From positions 1 through 44,244 of the forward strand of contig JAPLTU010000061.1 of the NCBI GenBank assembly GCA_026397965.1: a stretch of DNA of 44,244 nucleotides, given 5' to 3'. The notes under the pieces were generated by a model that was not told the DNA's origin, did not search any database, and saw only the letters and a program-made list of their open reading frames with translations. Positions within the stretch are counted from its first letter, which is position 1. Every line of letters starts with the position of its first letter. Made by a program: the position numbers and the translations under genes. Of the stretch, positions 1 through 8,290 are shown piece by piece. The DNA is from Verrucomicrobiota bacterium (GTDB lineage: Bacteria; Verrucomicrobiota; Verrucomicrobiia; Opitutales; UBA953).

Positions 1-1016
1 GGATCATATTTGTGGTCGTGGCAGCGCGAGCACTCCATCGTCAGTCCCATGAAGCCGTAGCCAGCGGTCATCACCCGGTCGTTGATGCCATCTTGGCGAA
101 ACTCTTCGGCGATGGAGCCTCCTTCGAAAGTCATCCGGTGCAGGCGATTATAGGCCGTCGCTACGCGTTGATCCTGCGTCGGGTTCGGCAGAAGGTCGCC
201 GGCGAGCTGTTCGGTTAGGAATTGGTCATAAGGTTTGTTATCGTTAAATGCCTTCAGCACCCAATCGCGCCAAGGCCAAGCGAACATGGGGTTGTCTCCC
301 GTGTAGCCCCAGGTGTCAGCGTAGCGGGAAAGGTCGAGCCAGTTCACGGCCAGGTGTTCGCCGAAGCGGGGAGAGGCTAGCATCGCGTCGACACGCTTTT
401 CATAAGCGTCAGCAGACTTATCAGCGAGGAAGGCGTCGACCTCGCCGTTGGTCGGGGGCAGGCCAGTAAGCGCAAACGAAGCGCGACGAAGCAAGGTGGT
501 ACGATCGGCGGGAGGCGATAACTTCAGTCCGGCTTTGGCGGCTTGGTCGGCAACGAAAGCATCGAGAGCATCTTTCAGCCAGGACGGATCTGCCACGGCT
601 GGTGCGGTATGAGCGACCGGACTCACAAACGCCCAATGAGGATCGTATTTAGCGCCCTGCTTGACCCAACGTTTCAAGATGTCTTTTTCCTTGGCCGAAA
701 GCGGACGGTGCAACTCCGGCGGCGGCATGATCTCCTCGGGGTCGGTTGAAAAGATGCGGGGGATCATTGCGCTTTTTTCGATATCGCCTGGGATAATCGC
801 GATTTCACCGCTCTTGAGTTTTTTCGTCGCGCCGGCGTATTCGTCGAGACGGAGGCCGGCCTTGCGTCCCTTGTTCGCGTCCGGACCATGACAGCCATAA
901 CACCGGTCCGAGAGAATGTGACGGACCTCCCGGTTGAAATCCACGGATTCATCGGCGCCGTAGCTTGTGATGCCCAAGAGGCAGACAAGGACGACGATGT
1001 TGCGGGACGATGACAT
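1..1016 (-). CDS. PSD1/DUF1549-type c-type cytochrome protein (partial, C-terminus missing)
   Basis: This open frame runs off the left edge, so only the first ~338 residues are present. It starts with a signal peptide (hydrophobic IVVLVCLLGI near residues 7-16, then an alanine cleavage region), so the product is exported. A PSCyt1-type heme motif RCYGCHG lies at residues 38-44. A DUF1549 (PSCyt2) region follows, with typical phrases such as RRASFALTGLPPT, SRYADTWGY and, near the edge, MECSRCHDHKYDP, a second CxxCH. Proteins of this family are abundant in Planctomycetes and Verrucomicrobia and usually end in DUF1553, which would lie outside the window. Their biochemical role is not settled. 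The start is uncertain: in-frame ATGs also occur at 1034 and 1079. The 1079 start has a good AGGAAGG upstream but would put 21 residues before the signal peptide. Confidence 0.88.
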   Translation of the reverse strand, partial: MSSSRNIVVLVCLLGITSYGADESVDFNREVRHILSDRCYGCHGPDANKGRKAGLRLDEYAGATKKLKSGEIAIIPGDIEKSAMIPRIFSTDPEEIMPPPELHRPLSAKEKDILKRWVKQGAKYDPHWAFVSPVAHTAPAVADPSWLKDALDAFVADQAAKAGLKLSPPADRTTLLRRASFALTGLPPTNGEVDAFLADKSADAYEKRVDAMLASPRFGEHLAVNWLDLSRYADTWGYTGDNPMFAWPWRDWVLKAFNDNKPYDQFLTEQLAGDLLPNPTQDQRVATAYNRLHRMTFEGGSIAEEFRQDGINDRVMTAGYGFMGLTMECSRCHDHKYD

Positions 1017-1310
1017 CGTAAGGGTAGGACACATAAGCCCACCCTGTTGTTCCTGTAGAGGATTTTTGCTGGTTTCCATTTTCCTTCCTCGTCGGCTTTT
1101 AGGTTTACCTTGGGTTGTTCGTGCTTTTGCCAAACCATGCAATTGCTTGCTTGAAGATTTTCAGTCTTAAATCGCTGGCTGGTTATTCACAGTTTGCCCA
1201 CTTTCTTTGGTGATTCAGGTTTTTATGACTAACTCAGTCATATCATTCATAAAAGAGTGATTTCGCTCATTTAAACTTGCAAAAATAGCTGATAAATAAG
1301 GAATAAGAGC
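1017..1310. promoter_or_regulatory. Divergent intergenic region between the cytochrome gene and glmM
   Basis: This ~290-base stretch separates a minus-strand gene from the plus-strand glmM operon, so it should hold promoters for both. The half next to glmM (about 1200-1305) is AT-rich and contains the inverted repeat listed separately. No convincing -35/-10 pair could be assigned by eye, and no small gene is evident. Confidence 0.4.
1225..1241. repeat. Inverted repeat upstream of glmM
   Basis: ATGACT and AGTCAT form a perfect 6-bp inverted repeat around a 5-base spacer, 70 bases before the glmM start. It is directly followed by TCATTCAT and a GAGTG...CGCTC element. This could be an operator. 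No regulator can be named from the sequence. Confidence 0.35.
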
Positions 1311-2669
1311 ATGGTGACCAAACTCTTCGGAACGGATGGCATCCGTGGTAAAGCAAACGAATACCCGATAACGCCCGAAATCGCGCTACGGACGGGCCAA
1401 GCTATTTCCAGGGTGCTCAAGTCGAGCGGGGCGAATCATAACCGTGTTATCATCGGCAAAGACACCCGGATCTCAGGTTATATGTTAGAAACGGCATTAA
1501 CGAGCGGCTTGGTAGGTAGCGGGATGGACGTCTTCTTGGTCGGTCCGATGCCGACTCCAGCAGTCGCTCATTTGACCAAGTCCATGGGTTGCGGTGCCGG
1601 CATCATGTTAACCGCTTCGCATAATCCTTACGAGGATAACGGGCTCAAGATTTTCGGACCTGACGGCTATAAGTTGTCCGATCAGCTCGAAGCCTTGGTC
1701 GAAAAAGATATTTTATCAGATATCAAGTCCTCCGGTGTGACCGGAGACAAGATTGGCAAAGCTTATCGCATCGATGATGCCCGGGGTCGTTATATCGAAT
1801 ACGCAAAGCAGAGCTTAGGGCCAGCGTCTCTGGCGGGAATGAAGATCATCGTCGATTGTGGGCATGGCGCAGGCTATCTGCTCGCGCCGCTTATTTTTAA
1901 GGAACTGGGTGCAAAGGTCGTGAAGATGGGCGTCGATCCGGACGGTATGAATATCAATGCCGGCTGTGGAGCTTTACATCCCGAAGCGGCGGGCGTGTTG
2001 GTGCGCGAGCACGGGGCCGACGTCGGCATTTCCTTGGACGGTGACGCGGATCGGGTCATTTTTTCCGACGCCTCTGGCGCGGCGGTCTCCGGGGATCGCA
2101 TCCTGGCTCTCTGTGCCTTGGCATTGCATCAGGAAGGCCGCCTCCGCGGCGATAAGATGGTCTGTACGGTCATGTCTAATCTTGGATTACATGAAGCCAT
2201 GCGTGATGCCGGCATCGGCGTGGTGACTACGCCGGTCAGCGACCGCTACGTGATCGAGGCCTTACGGAAGGACGGTCTTTCTTTTGGTGGCGAAAATTCT
2301 GGGCACCTCATCTTTGCGGATTATGCGACGACCGGGGACGGCATCTTGAGCGCCTTGCAGGTGCTGCGGATGATGCGAAACAAAGGTGCGACTTTGGCCG
2401 ACCTCGCTCAAGGCATGCGCGAATACCCGCAGTCGCTCGTTAATATGAAAGTCCAAGCCAAGGTCGCCTTGGAGAAGCTGTCACGCTTGCAGGAAACGCT
2501 GGCAAAGGCTGACGCCGCCTTCGGTCAGACGGGTCGGCACTTGATTCGTTATTCCGGGACGGAGAACAAACTGCGTATCCTCGTCGAACATCGGGAGCAA
2601 GGAGAGGTCGAGCGCTGGTCGAAACTTTTCGCTGACGCCGTCGTGGCCGATTTCGCTGACCTCGCATGA
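1311..2669 (+). CDS. glmM: Phosphoglucosamine mutase GlmM
   Basis: Converts glucosamine-6-P to glucosamine-1-P on the way to UDP-GlcNAc, in the cytoplasm. All family signatures are visible: the start TKLFGTDGIRGKAN, the phosphoserine loop TASHNP with the catalytic Ser at residue 103, the metal loop DGDADR at 243-248, the sugar-recognition loop GENSGH at 327-332, and the phosphate-binding RYSGTE at 413-418. At 452 residues it matches the usual ~445. The ATG is the only start consistent with the conserved N-terminus. It is the first gene of a tight three-gene operon and overlaps the next gene by 4 bases (ATGA), which implies translational coupling. The following genes supply the steps before and after it. 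Confidence 0.97.
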   Translation: MVTKLFGTDGIRGKANEYPITPEIALRTGQAISRVLKSSGANHNRVIIGKDTRISGYMLETALTSGLVGSGMDVFLVGPMPTPAVAHLTKSMGCGAGIMLTASHNPYEDNGLKIFGPDGYKLSDQLEALVEKDILSDIKSSGVTGDKIGKAYRIDDARGRYIEYAKQSLGPASLAGMKIIVDCGHGAGYLLAPLIFKELGAKVVKMGVDPDGMNINAGCGALHPEAAGVLVREHGADVGISLDGDADRVIFSDASGAAVSGDRILALCALALHQEGRLRGDKMVCTVMSNLGLHEAMRDAGIGVVTTPVSDRYVIEALRKDGLSFGGENSGHLIFADYATTGDGILSALQVLRMMRNKGATLADLAQGMREYPQSLVNMKVQAKVALEKLSRLQETLAKADAAFGQTGRHLIRYSGTENKLRILVEHREQGEVERWSKLFADAVVADFADLA

Positions 2670-3574
2670 AACCGACGTTTATCTTTGCGGGGTCCCCTGA
2701 CTCCGCCGGTTGTCATCCGCTGACGTTGACGCGTTCTTTGGCGGATTTCCCTTTAGCGAATATTTCCTTAAATCAGCATCAGGCCGCAGCCCTCTTACAG
2801 GCAGGCGTCGGACTGTCATCGGACGCTAAAGCCACACTGGAAGTGCAGGCCGATGCTTGGTTAGATGTCGCCGATATCCTTGCCTTCCTGGCCGATAGTT
2901 CCGCCGGTATCCTGACGCAGGCCGACGGTAAGGTCTTGGTCCGAAAAGCCCAGGCTGGTGCTGTTACGCAGGTCGCTTCGAAGTCATTTTCAATTTCCTA
3001 CAGTTGGGATCTGCTCCGCGCGAATGAAGCGGCCTTGGCGGCCAAGGTGAAGTTCAGCCGTCCGCTGGAATTTCACCCATGGTTAGTCCACACGGGGGTA
3101 CTTTACGTCAAGGGTCGATTGCAGCTGGGCAAGGGCACGCGACTCTTACCTGGGGTCGTCATCGAGGGCGATGTCGTCATCGGCGACAACTGTAAGATTG
3201 GCCCGCATTGTTATATCCGTGGATTCACTTCGATTGGTGATGGTTGCCACATCGGACAGGCCGTAGAGATTAAGAATTCGATTTTACTTAACCAGACGAA
3301 CGTGGGTCATCTGGCTTATATCGGTGATTCGATTTTAGGCCAAGGTGTGAACCTGGGCGCCGGTACGATTTCTTCCAATCTTCGTCACGACGGTAAGACC
3401 CATCGGAGTATGGTCGCCGGCGATCTGATCGAAACCGGTCGGCGTAAGTTCGGGACTATCATCGGAGATAAAGTGCATACCGGAATCAATACCTCCATTT
3501 ACCCCGGCCGTAAGATTTGGCCGCACCTCACCACTTTACCGGGAGCGATCGTCGAGCGCGACCTGATTTCCTAA
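2666..3574 (+). CDS. GlmU-like left-handed beta-helix protein (glucosamine-1-P acetyltransferase-type, shortened N-terminal region)
   Basis: The C-terminal two thirds (about residues 130-300) is a hexapeptide-repeat left-handed beta-helix with GlmU-type phrases: KIGPHCYIRGFTSIG, VGHLAYIGDSILG, NLGAGTISSNLRHDG and NTSIYPGRKIWP. The N-terminus (HPLTLTRSLADFP) resembles the start of the alternative GlmU family of Bacteroidetes (UDP-GlcNAc diphosphorylase/GlcN-1-P acetyltransferase, typically ~390 residues). Here only about 110 residues precede the helix, too short for a complete nucleotidyltransferase fold. Lying between glmM and glmS, it most likely acetylates GlcN-1-P. Whether it also makes UDP-GlcNAc is open. 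It starts inside the glmM stop (ATGA) and ends 6 bases before glmS. Confidence 0.75.
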   Translation: MKPTFIFAGSPDSAGCHPLTLTRSLADFPLANISLNQHQAAALLQAGVGLSSDAKATLEVQADAWLDVADILAFLADSSAGILTQADGKVLVRKAQAGAVTQVASKSFSISYSWDLLRANEAALAAKVKFSRPLEFHPWLVHTGVLYVKGRLQLGKGTRLLPGVVIEGDVVIGDNCKIGPHCYIRGFTSIGDGCHIGQAVEIKNSILLNQTNVGHLAYIGDSILGQGVNLGAGTISSNLRHDGKTHRSMVAGDLIETGRRKFGTIIGDKVHTGINTSIYPGRKIWPHLTTLPGAIVERDLIS

Positions 3575-3580
3575 ACTTTT

Positions 3581-5416
3581 ATGTGTGGCATCATCGGATA
3601 TGTCGGTCGCGCGTCCGCGACTCCCGTTCTTTTAGGCGGCTTACGTCGTCTTGAATACCGAGGTTACGACTCGGCGGGGATGGCGCTCCAGGAAGGCAGC
3701 GAACTCCTGGTCGCGAGGGCCGTCGGCAAAGTCGCTAAACTGAGCGAAAAGATTGACCTCACCTGGAGTGAGGAGCTTCAAGGCCGATGCACCGTTGGTA
3801 TCGCGCATACGCGGTGGGCCACGCACGGGGCGCCGACCGAAGCGAATGCGCACCCGCATCGGGATGCCTCGCAACGGATCTGCTTGGTTCATAATGGCAT
3901 CATCGAAAATTACCGGAATATCCGGCAAAAGCTTGAAGCCAAAGGACACGTTTTTGTCTCGGAGACCGATACCGAAGCGCTCTCGCGCCTGGTCGGCGAA
4001 TTTTATAAGGGCGACCTGCGTCAGGCCGTCACCCGCGCGCTCCGTCAGGTCGAAGGAGCCTATGGCATCGCGGTCATGGCCGCGGATGAGCCGGGTGTCA
4101 TCGTCGCCGCCCGCAAGGGTAGCCCGTTGGTCATCGGCGTCGGTGAAGGCGAATGCTTGGTCGCCTCCGATGCGTCGGCTTTGGTGGCCCATACGCGCCG
4201 GGTGATTTATCTGAACGATGGCGACATTGCTTTACTGAAAGCGGATTCCGTCCAGATAACCGATATTGACCATGCGCCGATTGAGCGCGACGTCGCCGAC
4301 CTTGAACTCGAAGCCGCAGCTGTCGAAAAGGGCGGCTTCGAGCATTTCATGCTCAAGGAGATCCATGAACAACCAGAGTCGGTACGTAACGCTCTCCGGG
4401 GTCGTATCGATGCCCAGCAAGGGACGGCGGTCTTGTCCGGCATGGGTACGTCGCCGCGCGAACTGGCCGAAATCCGTCGGATCGTCATGGTCGGTTGCGG
4501 TACTTCGCTCCATGCCGGCATGGTCGGTGAGTTCGCCTTCGAAGAATTAGCCACCATTTCTTCCGAGGTTCAGCAAGCGGCCGAGTTCCGTTATCGTAAT
4601 CCCATCGTCGATGCGCACGACCTGGTGATCGCCATTTCGCAATCCGGAGAGACGGCAGACACCTTGGCCGCCGTCCGTGAGGCGAAGGAGAAGGGTACGA
4701 TGGTGATGGGGTTGGTGAACGTGGTGGGCTCTACGATCGCGCGTGAAACCGGTCGCGGCGTCTACTTGCATGCCGGACCTGAGATTTCCGTGGCTTCGAC
4801 CAAGGCTTTTACCGGCCAGGTCGCGGTATTATTATTGATGGCGTTGAAACTCGGACGCAGTCGACACCTTTCGGCGGAACGCGGTTTGGCTATCGCCCAG
4901 CAGATTCAAAGCCTGCCTGAGCTGATTGAAGCAGTGTTGGCGCAGAATGATGCCATCGCCCAGGTGGCGGCCGTCATCGCCCCCCATGAGCATGCCTTCT
5001 TCTTGGGGCGTGGGCCAATGCATCCGGTGGCCCTGGAAGGCGCCTTGAAACTGAAGGAAATTTCTTACATCCATGCGGAAGGTTACCATGCGGCTGAATT
5101 AAAACATGGCCCGATCGCCTTACTTACGCCCGGAACGCCGGTCGTGGTCATCGCGAATCAGTCCCCCGTGGTCGATAAGGTGCTGAGTAACGCGGAAGAA
5201 TGTCGCGCTCGCGGCGCCCAAGTCATTGCGCTCGTGTCGCAGACTGGCTCCGCGGCCGTGGCCGACCAGGTAATCCGTATCCCTGATTGTGATCCGCTCG
5301 TGGCGACCATTCCCGCCGCCGTAGCTTTGCAATTGCTTGCTTATCATGTGGCACGCCTACGCGGTTGCGCCATCGATCAGCCCCGTAACTTGGCGAAGTC
5401 GGTAACCGTCGAATAA
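3581..5416 (+). CDS. glmS: Glutamine--fructose-6-phosphate aminotransferase (isomerizing) GlmS
   Basis: Makes glucosamine-6-P from fructose-6-P and glutamine, the entry step of amino-sugar synthesis. The N-terminal glutaminase domain opens with MCGIIGYVG; Cys2 is the nucleophile exposed once Met1 is removed, and this fixes the start. HTRWATHG and HNGIIENY follow. Two SIS domains carry the sugar-phosphate motifs SQSGETADT and STKAFTGQ, and the C-terminus has ELKHGPIALL and the conserved ending LAKSVTVE. The length of 611 matches the family (~609). It is the third gene of glmM-glmU'-glmS, 6 bases after the second. I saw no glmS ribozyme-like leader, as the gene has essentially no leader of its own, so control probably acts on the operon promoter upstream of glmM. 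Confidence 0.98.
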   Translation: MCGIIGYVGRASATPVLLGGLRRLEYRGYDSAGMALQEGSELLVARAVGKVAKLSEKIDLTWSEELQGRCTVGIAHTRWATHGAPTEANAHPHRDASQRICLVHNGIIENYRNIRQKLEAKGHVFVSETDTEALSRLVGEFYKGDLRQAVTRALRQVEGAYGIAVMAADEPGVIVAARKGSPLVIGVGEGECLVASDASALVAHTRRVIYLNDGDIALLKADSVQITDIDHAPIERDVADLELEAAAVEKGGFEHFMLKEIHEQPESVRNALRGRIDAQQGTAVLSGMGTSPRELAEIRRIVMVGCGTSLHAGMVGEFAFEELATISSEVQQAAEFRYRNPIVDAHDLVIAISQSGETADTLAAVREAKEKGTMVMGLVNVVGSTIARETGRGVYLHAGPEISVASTKAFTGQVAVLLLMALKLGRSRHLSAERGLAIAQQIQSLPELIEAVLAQNDAIAQVAAVIAPHEHAFFLGRGPMHPVALEGALKLKEISYIHAEGYHAAELKHGPIALLTPGTPVVVIANQSPVVDKVLSNAEECRARGAQVIALVSQTGSAAVADQVIRIPDCDPLVATIPAAVALQLLAYHVARLRGCAIDQPRNLAKSVTVE

Positions 5417-5501
5417 TTTTAATACGGTTATTATTTCTGGATATTAGACCTTAGGTCATTCCGATTGCAGGGAGTCGGCCCGTTCATTTGCTTGTCCTGC
5501 C

Positions 5502-5825
5502 ATGAGCACCCCTCCCAAGAAAACCTGCCGTCTCTGCCGCAAAGCCAAACCCCTTGAATTATTTCATCGGTTGCATGGCTCGGCGGCTTTGCACCCCTTC
5601 TGTAAGCCCTGTTTGGGGACTACGGTCCAACAACGTTTCAAGGAGCGAGCGGTCAAACGGCGCGTGAACAAGAAAGAATGTGCCCAATGCGCACAGGAAT
5701 TACCCTTGCAGATGTTCCATTGGCTGACGGCCTCGGGGACGCATCATAGCTACTGCCGCGCCTGCCATGCTGCCTATATGGCCGATCGCTATCGCCGACT
5801 CTTGGCCAAGCGGAGAACCCTTTAA
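5502..5825 (+). CDS. Small double zinc-ribbon protein of unknown function
   Basis: A 107-residue protein made of two copies of one module. Each copy has CxxC, 21 residues, then CxxC: Cys 9/12 with 34/37, and Cys 60/63 with 85/88. Shared residues between copies are PL..FH.L (residues 17-24 and 68-75) and an aromatic residue before the second CxxC. Linker and tail are strongly basic (RFKERAVKRR, RYRRLLAKRR), which suggests nucleic-acid binding. Similar CxxC...CxxC ribbons occur next to HNH endonucleases, but no nuclease motif is present here. It follows glmS by 85 bases and ends 12 bases before the minus-strand tRNA-Lys, so it is convergent with the tRNAs. The start is the first ATG that keeps both modules. 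Function unknown. Confidence 0.72.
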   Translation: MSTPPKKTCRLCRKAKPLELFHRLHGSAALHPFCKPCLGTTVQQRFKERAVKRRVNKKECAQCAQELPLQMFHWLTASGTHHSYCRACHAAYMADRYRRLLAKRRTL

Positions 5826-5837
5826 AAGGTTTCCCGC

Positions 5838-5912
<75 letters not shown>

Positions 5913-6009
5913 AGACAGCGGGATGTGAATGAGTGCAATTCGCTGGCAGGAGTTCAAGAGCAAATGCAGCTAAATCGACAAGGCCGCCGGCCAGGGATGG
6001 TTTGATTCG

Positions 6010-6084
6010 TGGTGGCTGGACCGGGACTCGAACCCGGAACCAATTGATTAAAAGTCAACTGCTCTACCATTGAGCTATCCAGCC
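6010..6084 (-). tRNA. tRNA-Lys (anticodon TTT)
   Basis: Second cloverleaf, 97 bases upstream of the first in the direction of transcription. The acceptor stem is GGCTGGA/TCCAGCC and the anticodon loop is CTTTTAA, giving anticodon TTT for AAA/AAG. CCA is encoded at 6010-6012. The D-arm and anticodon stem are identical to the CTT gene. Differences in the acceptor and T stems are compensatory pairs, so this is an old tandem duplication with both copies kept functional. Confidence 0.97.
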
Positions 6085-6144
6085 TCTACGAACCAAATCG
6101 ATACAAGCCATCAAATGACCGTTGGTAAAGTAATTTCTGACCCT

Positions 6145-6708
6145 TTAACGTTCACCTCTTTGACGTAAGGCCTCGAAGAGGCAAACGCCTGCAGATACGG
6201 AGACATTGAGACAGGGGACCGCACCAAGCATGGGGATGCGAAGCAAGAAATCGCAGGTCTCGGCGGTCAGGTGTCTGATGCCGTCGCCTTCGGCGCCAAG
6301 GATGATGGCCAGGGGGCCGGACAGTTTTGCGTCGAAGAGCGATTGGCTGGTCTTGTGATCGCTTGTGCCAGCAACCCATACGCCGGCATCCTTGAGTTTA
6401 ACCAAGGCGTTGCGGAGATTGTTGGCTTGGACGATGGGGAGCGTTTCCGCGGCGCCCACCGCTACCTTACGCACGGTTTCGTTGACTGGAGCCGAGTTCT
6501 TCTTGGTGATGATGACAAAGGCGCAACCTGCGCATTCGGCCGTTCGGATGCAGGCCCCGAGGTTATGCGGGTCCTGAACACCATCGAGAATCAGGATGAG
6601 CGGATTCTTATGTTCGGAGAGCAGGGCCGTAATGTCCCCCTCATCATAAAGTTTAAGAGGCTTATTTAGGTCCGCATGGCGCGGGGCGCGGTCATTGCTC
6701 CGGGCCAT
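6145..6708 (-). CDS. TrmH/SpoU-family RNA 2'-O-ribose methyltransferase (RlmB-like, no N-terminal domain)
   Basis: Transfers a methyl group from SAM to a ribose 2'-OH in rRNA or tRNA. The three SPOUT motifs are clear: LDGVQDPHNLGACIRTAE (motif 1), IILGAEGDGIRHLT (motif 2) and PCLNVSVSAGVCLFEALR (motif 3), as in RlmB of 23S rRNA. The chosen start, MARSNDR, lies 8 bases after the asd stop. A longer frame back to 6792 would lie inside asd and looks non-coding. At 187 residues it is shorter than RlmB (~245) and lacks most of the N-terminal substrate-binding domain, with about 40 residues before motif 1. It is co-transcribed behind asd and upstream of the two tRNA-Lys genes. The RNA target cannot be read from the sequence. 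Confidence 0.87.
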   Translation of the reverse strand: MARSNDRAPRHADLNKPLKLYDEGDITALLSEHKNPLILILDGVQDPHNLGACIRTAECAGCAFVIITKKNSAPVNETVRKVAVGAAETLPIVQANNLRNALVKLKDAGVWVAGTSDHKTSQSLFDAKLSGPLAIILGAEGDGIRHLTAETCDFLLRIPMLGAVPCLNVSVSAGVCLFEALRQRGER

Positions 6709-6716
6709 CGTCGTGC

Positions 6717-7736
6717 TTAGCGGCGGGCGAGCCGACCGCGGGCATGGAGGGCTTCCGCAATCTGGATGGCATTGAGGGCGGCGCCTTTCCAAAGTTGGTC
6801 ACCGCTTACCCACAGAGACAGTCCGTTATCGAAAAGGGTGTCTTTGCGTAGGCGACCGACACCGCATTTTTCTTTGCCGGCATAATCAAGCGGCATGGGG
6901 TATTTCTTATTGGGTGGATCATCGCATAACTCGGCGCCGGGGAAGTTGCTGATGGCCTGACGAGCGACGGTCAGGTCGACCGGACGTTCAAATTCAGCGC
7001 TGAGGGCGATGGAGTGGGCCCGGAAGACCGGAACGCGCACGCAAGTCGTCGTCACTTTGAGGTCAGGGAGGTTCATGATTTTGCGACCTTCGTTGAGCAT
7101 CTTCATTTCTTCCTTAGTGTAACCGTCTTCTAGGAAGGAGTCGACCTGAGGGATGACGTTAAAGTTAATCGTGTGAGGATAAACTTTGGCGGGGGAACTT
7201 TCACCGCGAGCCCATGCTCGGGCTTGGGTGTCTAACTCGCGCATGGCCTCCGCTCCGGTGCCGGAGACTGCCTGATAGGTGGAGGCGAAGAAACGCTTGA
7301 GACCGAAAGCTTGATGAAGGGGGTAGAGACCCATCAAGGCGATGGCGGTCGAGCAGTTGGGATTTGAGATGATACCTTGATGCGTTTCTAAGGCCTGCGG
7401 ATTGATCTCAGGGATGACTAGGGGGACGGTGGGGTCCATCCGGTAAGCGGAACTGTTATCAATGACGATGACCCCGCGCTTGACCGCTTCGGGGGCAAGG
7501 GCGAGGGAGATGGAGCCGCCCGCACTAAAAATAGCAAAATCAAGACCATCAAAGGCTTCCGGCTTGGCTTCCTGGACGGTCCATTCACGGCCCCCGTAGG
7601 TGACCTTGGTCCCCGCGGAGCGAGCGGAAGCCAGGGGGCGGAGTTCCGCGACCGGGAAGTTCCGCTTGGCCATTAATGCCAGCAGTTCTTGACCCACCGC
7701 GCCTGTCACGCCCACGATGCCGATACGATATGCCAT
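6717..7736 (-). CDS. asd: Aspartate-semialdehyde dehydrogenase
   Basis: Reduces aspartyl-4-phosphate to aspartate semialdehyde with NADPH. This is the branch point towards lysine/diaminopimelate (peptidoglycan), threonine and methionine. The NADP-binding start GIVGVTGAVGQE, the active-site SNPNCST with catalytic Cys128, the SGTGAEA loop (about 159-164) and the catalytic His in RAHSIALSAEF (His241) are all present. At 339 residues it has normal length for the Gram-positive-like ASADH group. The ATG at 7736 gives a conserved MAYRIGIVG start. Its start is only 14 bases from the divergently oriented transpeptidase gene, so its promoter probably lies within that gene. The SpoU gene follows 8 bases after its stop. 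Confidence 0.96.
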   Translation of the reverse strand: MAYRIGIVGVTGAVGQELLALMAKRNFPVAELRPLASARSAGTKVTYGGREWTVQEAKPEAFDGLDFAIFSAGGSISLALAPEAVKRGVIVIDNSSAYRMDPTVPLVIPEINPQALETHQGIISNPNCSTAIALMGLYPLHQAFGLKRFFASTYQAVSGTGAEAMRELDTQARAWARGESSPAKVYPHTINFNVIPQVDSFLEDGYTKEEMKMLNEGRKIMNLPDLKVTTTCVRVPVFRAHSIALSAEFERPVDLTVARQAISNFPGAELCDDPPNKKYPMPLDYAGKEKCGVGRLRKDTLFDNGLSLWVSGDQLWKGAALNAIQIAEALHARGRLARR

Positions 7737-7750
7737 GTTCTGAGTTAGCT

Positions 7751-8290
7751 ATGGTTTTGATGCGGGAGATGTCCGATCGCCTCACAGCGCTGGGTCTCCC
7801 TGTTGCGGAAGATTGCATCGTTGTGTCGATTGACCAGCAAAAACTATGGATTTTAAGCAAAGGGGCCTTGCGTACCTTCGTTATCAGTTCGGCCCGCGCA
7901 GGTTTGGGCTGTGTTCAAGATTCTCTGCAAACACCTTGTGGGCTCCATAGAGTGGCGGAAAAGATCGGCTCCGCTGCGCCCGCTAGCATGGTCTTTAAGG
8001 GCCGAAAGGCCACGGGGGTACTCTCGTCCGATTGGCCGACACCCGAAGACAATCTGATTACCAGCCGCATCCTTTGGTTGGAGGGTTTGGAGAACGGGGT
8101 CAACGCAGGCACCGATGCCGCCGGGCAGGTCGTTGATACTAAAGCCCGCTTCGTTTATCTTCACGGCACGAATCAAGTCGCGAAACTCGGACAGCCCAAC
8201 AGCCATGGGTGCGTGTTGCTTTCCGATGCGGATATCATCCATATCTTCGATATCACGCCGGTCGGTACACCGGTCTTGATCCGGGCTTAG
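7751..8290 (+). CDS. L,D-transpeptidase (YkuD domain)
   Basis: Catalyses 3-3 crosslinks or protein anchoring in peptidoglycan in characterised relatives. The YkuD active-site block is intact: LHGTNQVAKLG followed by SHGCVLLSDADI, with His138, His152 and catalytic Cys154 counted from the ATG at 7751. The N-terminal part (CIVVSIDQQKLWIL) is the usual first strand pair of the fold. The start is uncertain: ATGs at 7751, 7760 and 7769 are all possible, and a longer frame would overlap asd. No start gives a signal peptide, which is unusual for this enzyme class. The stop overlaps the stop of the minus-strand PBP2 gene by 4 bases. Confidence 0.85.
   Translation: MVLMREMSDRLTALGLPVAEDCIVVSIDQQKLWILSKGALRTFVISSARAGLGCVQDSLQTPCGLHRVAEKIGSAAPASMVFKGRKATGVLSSDWPTPEDNLITSRILWLEGLENGVNAGTDAAGQVVDTKARFVYLHGTNQVAKLGQPNSHGCVLLSDADIIHIFDITPVGTPVLIRA

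Noticed and set aside
5447-5457. GACC-TTA-GGTC hairpin after glmS as terminator
   Set aside because: Only four base pairs and no T-tract follow, so it cannot be supported as a terminator.
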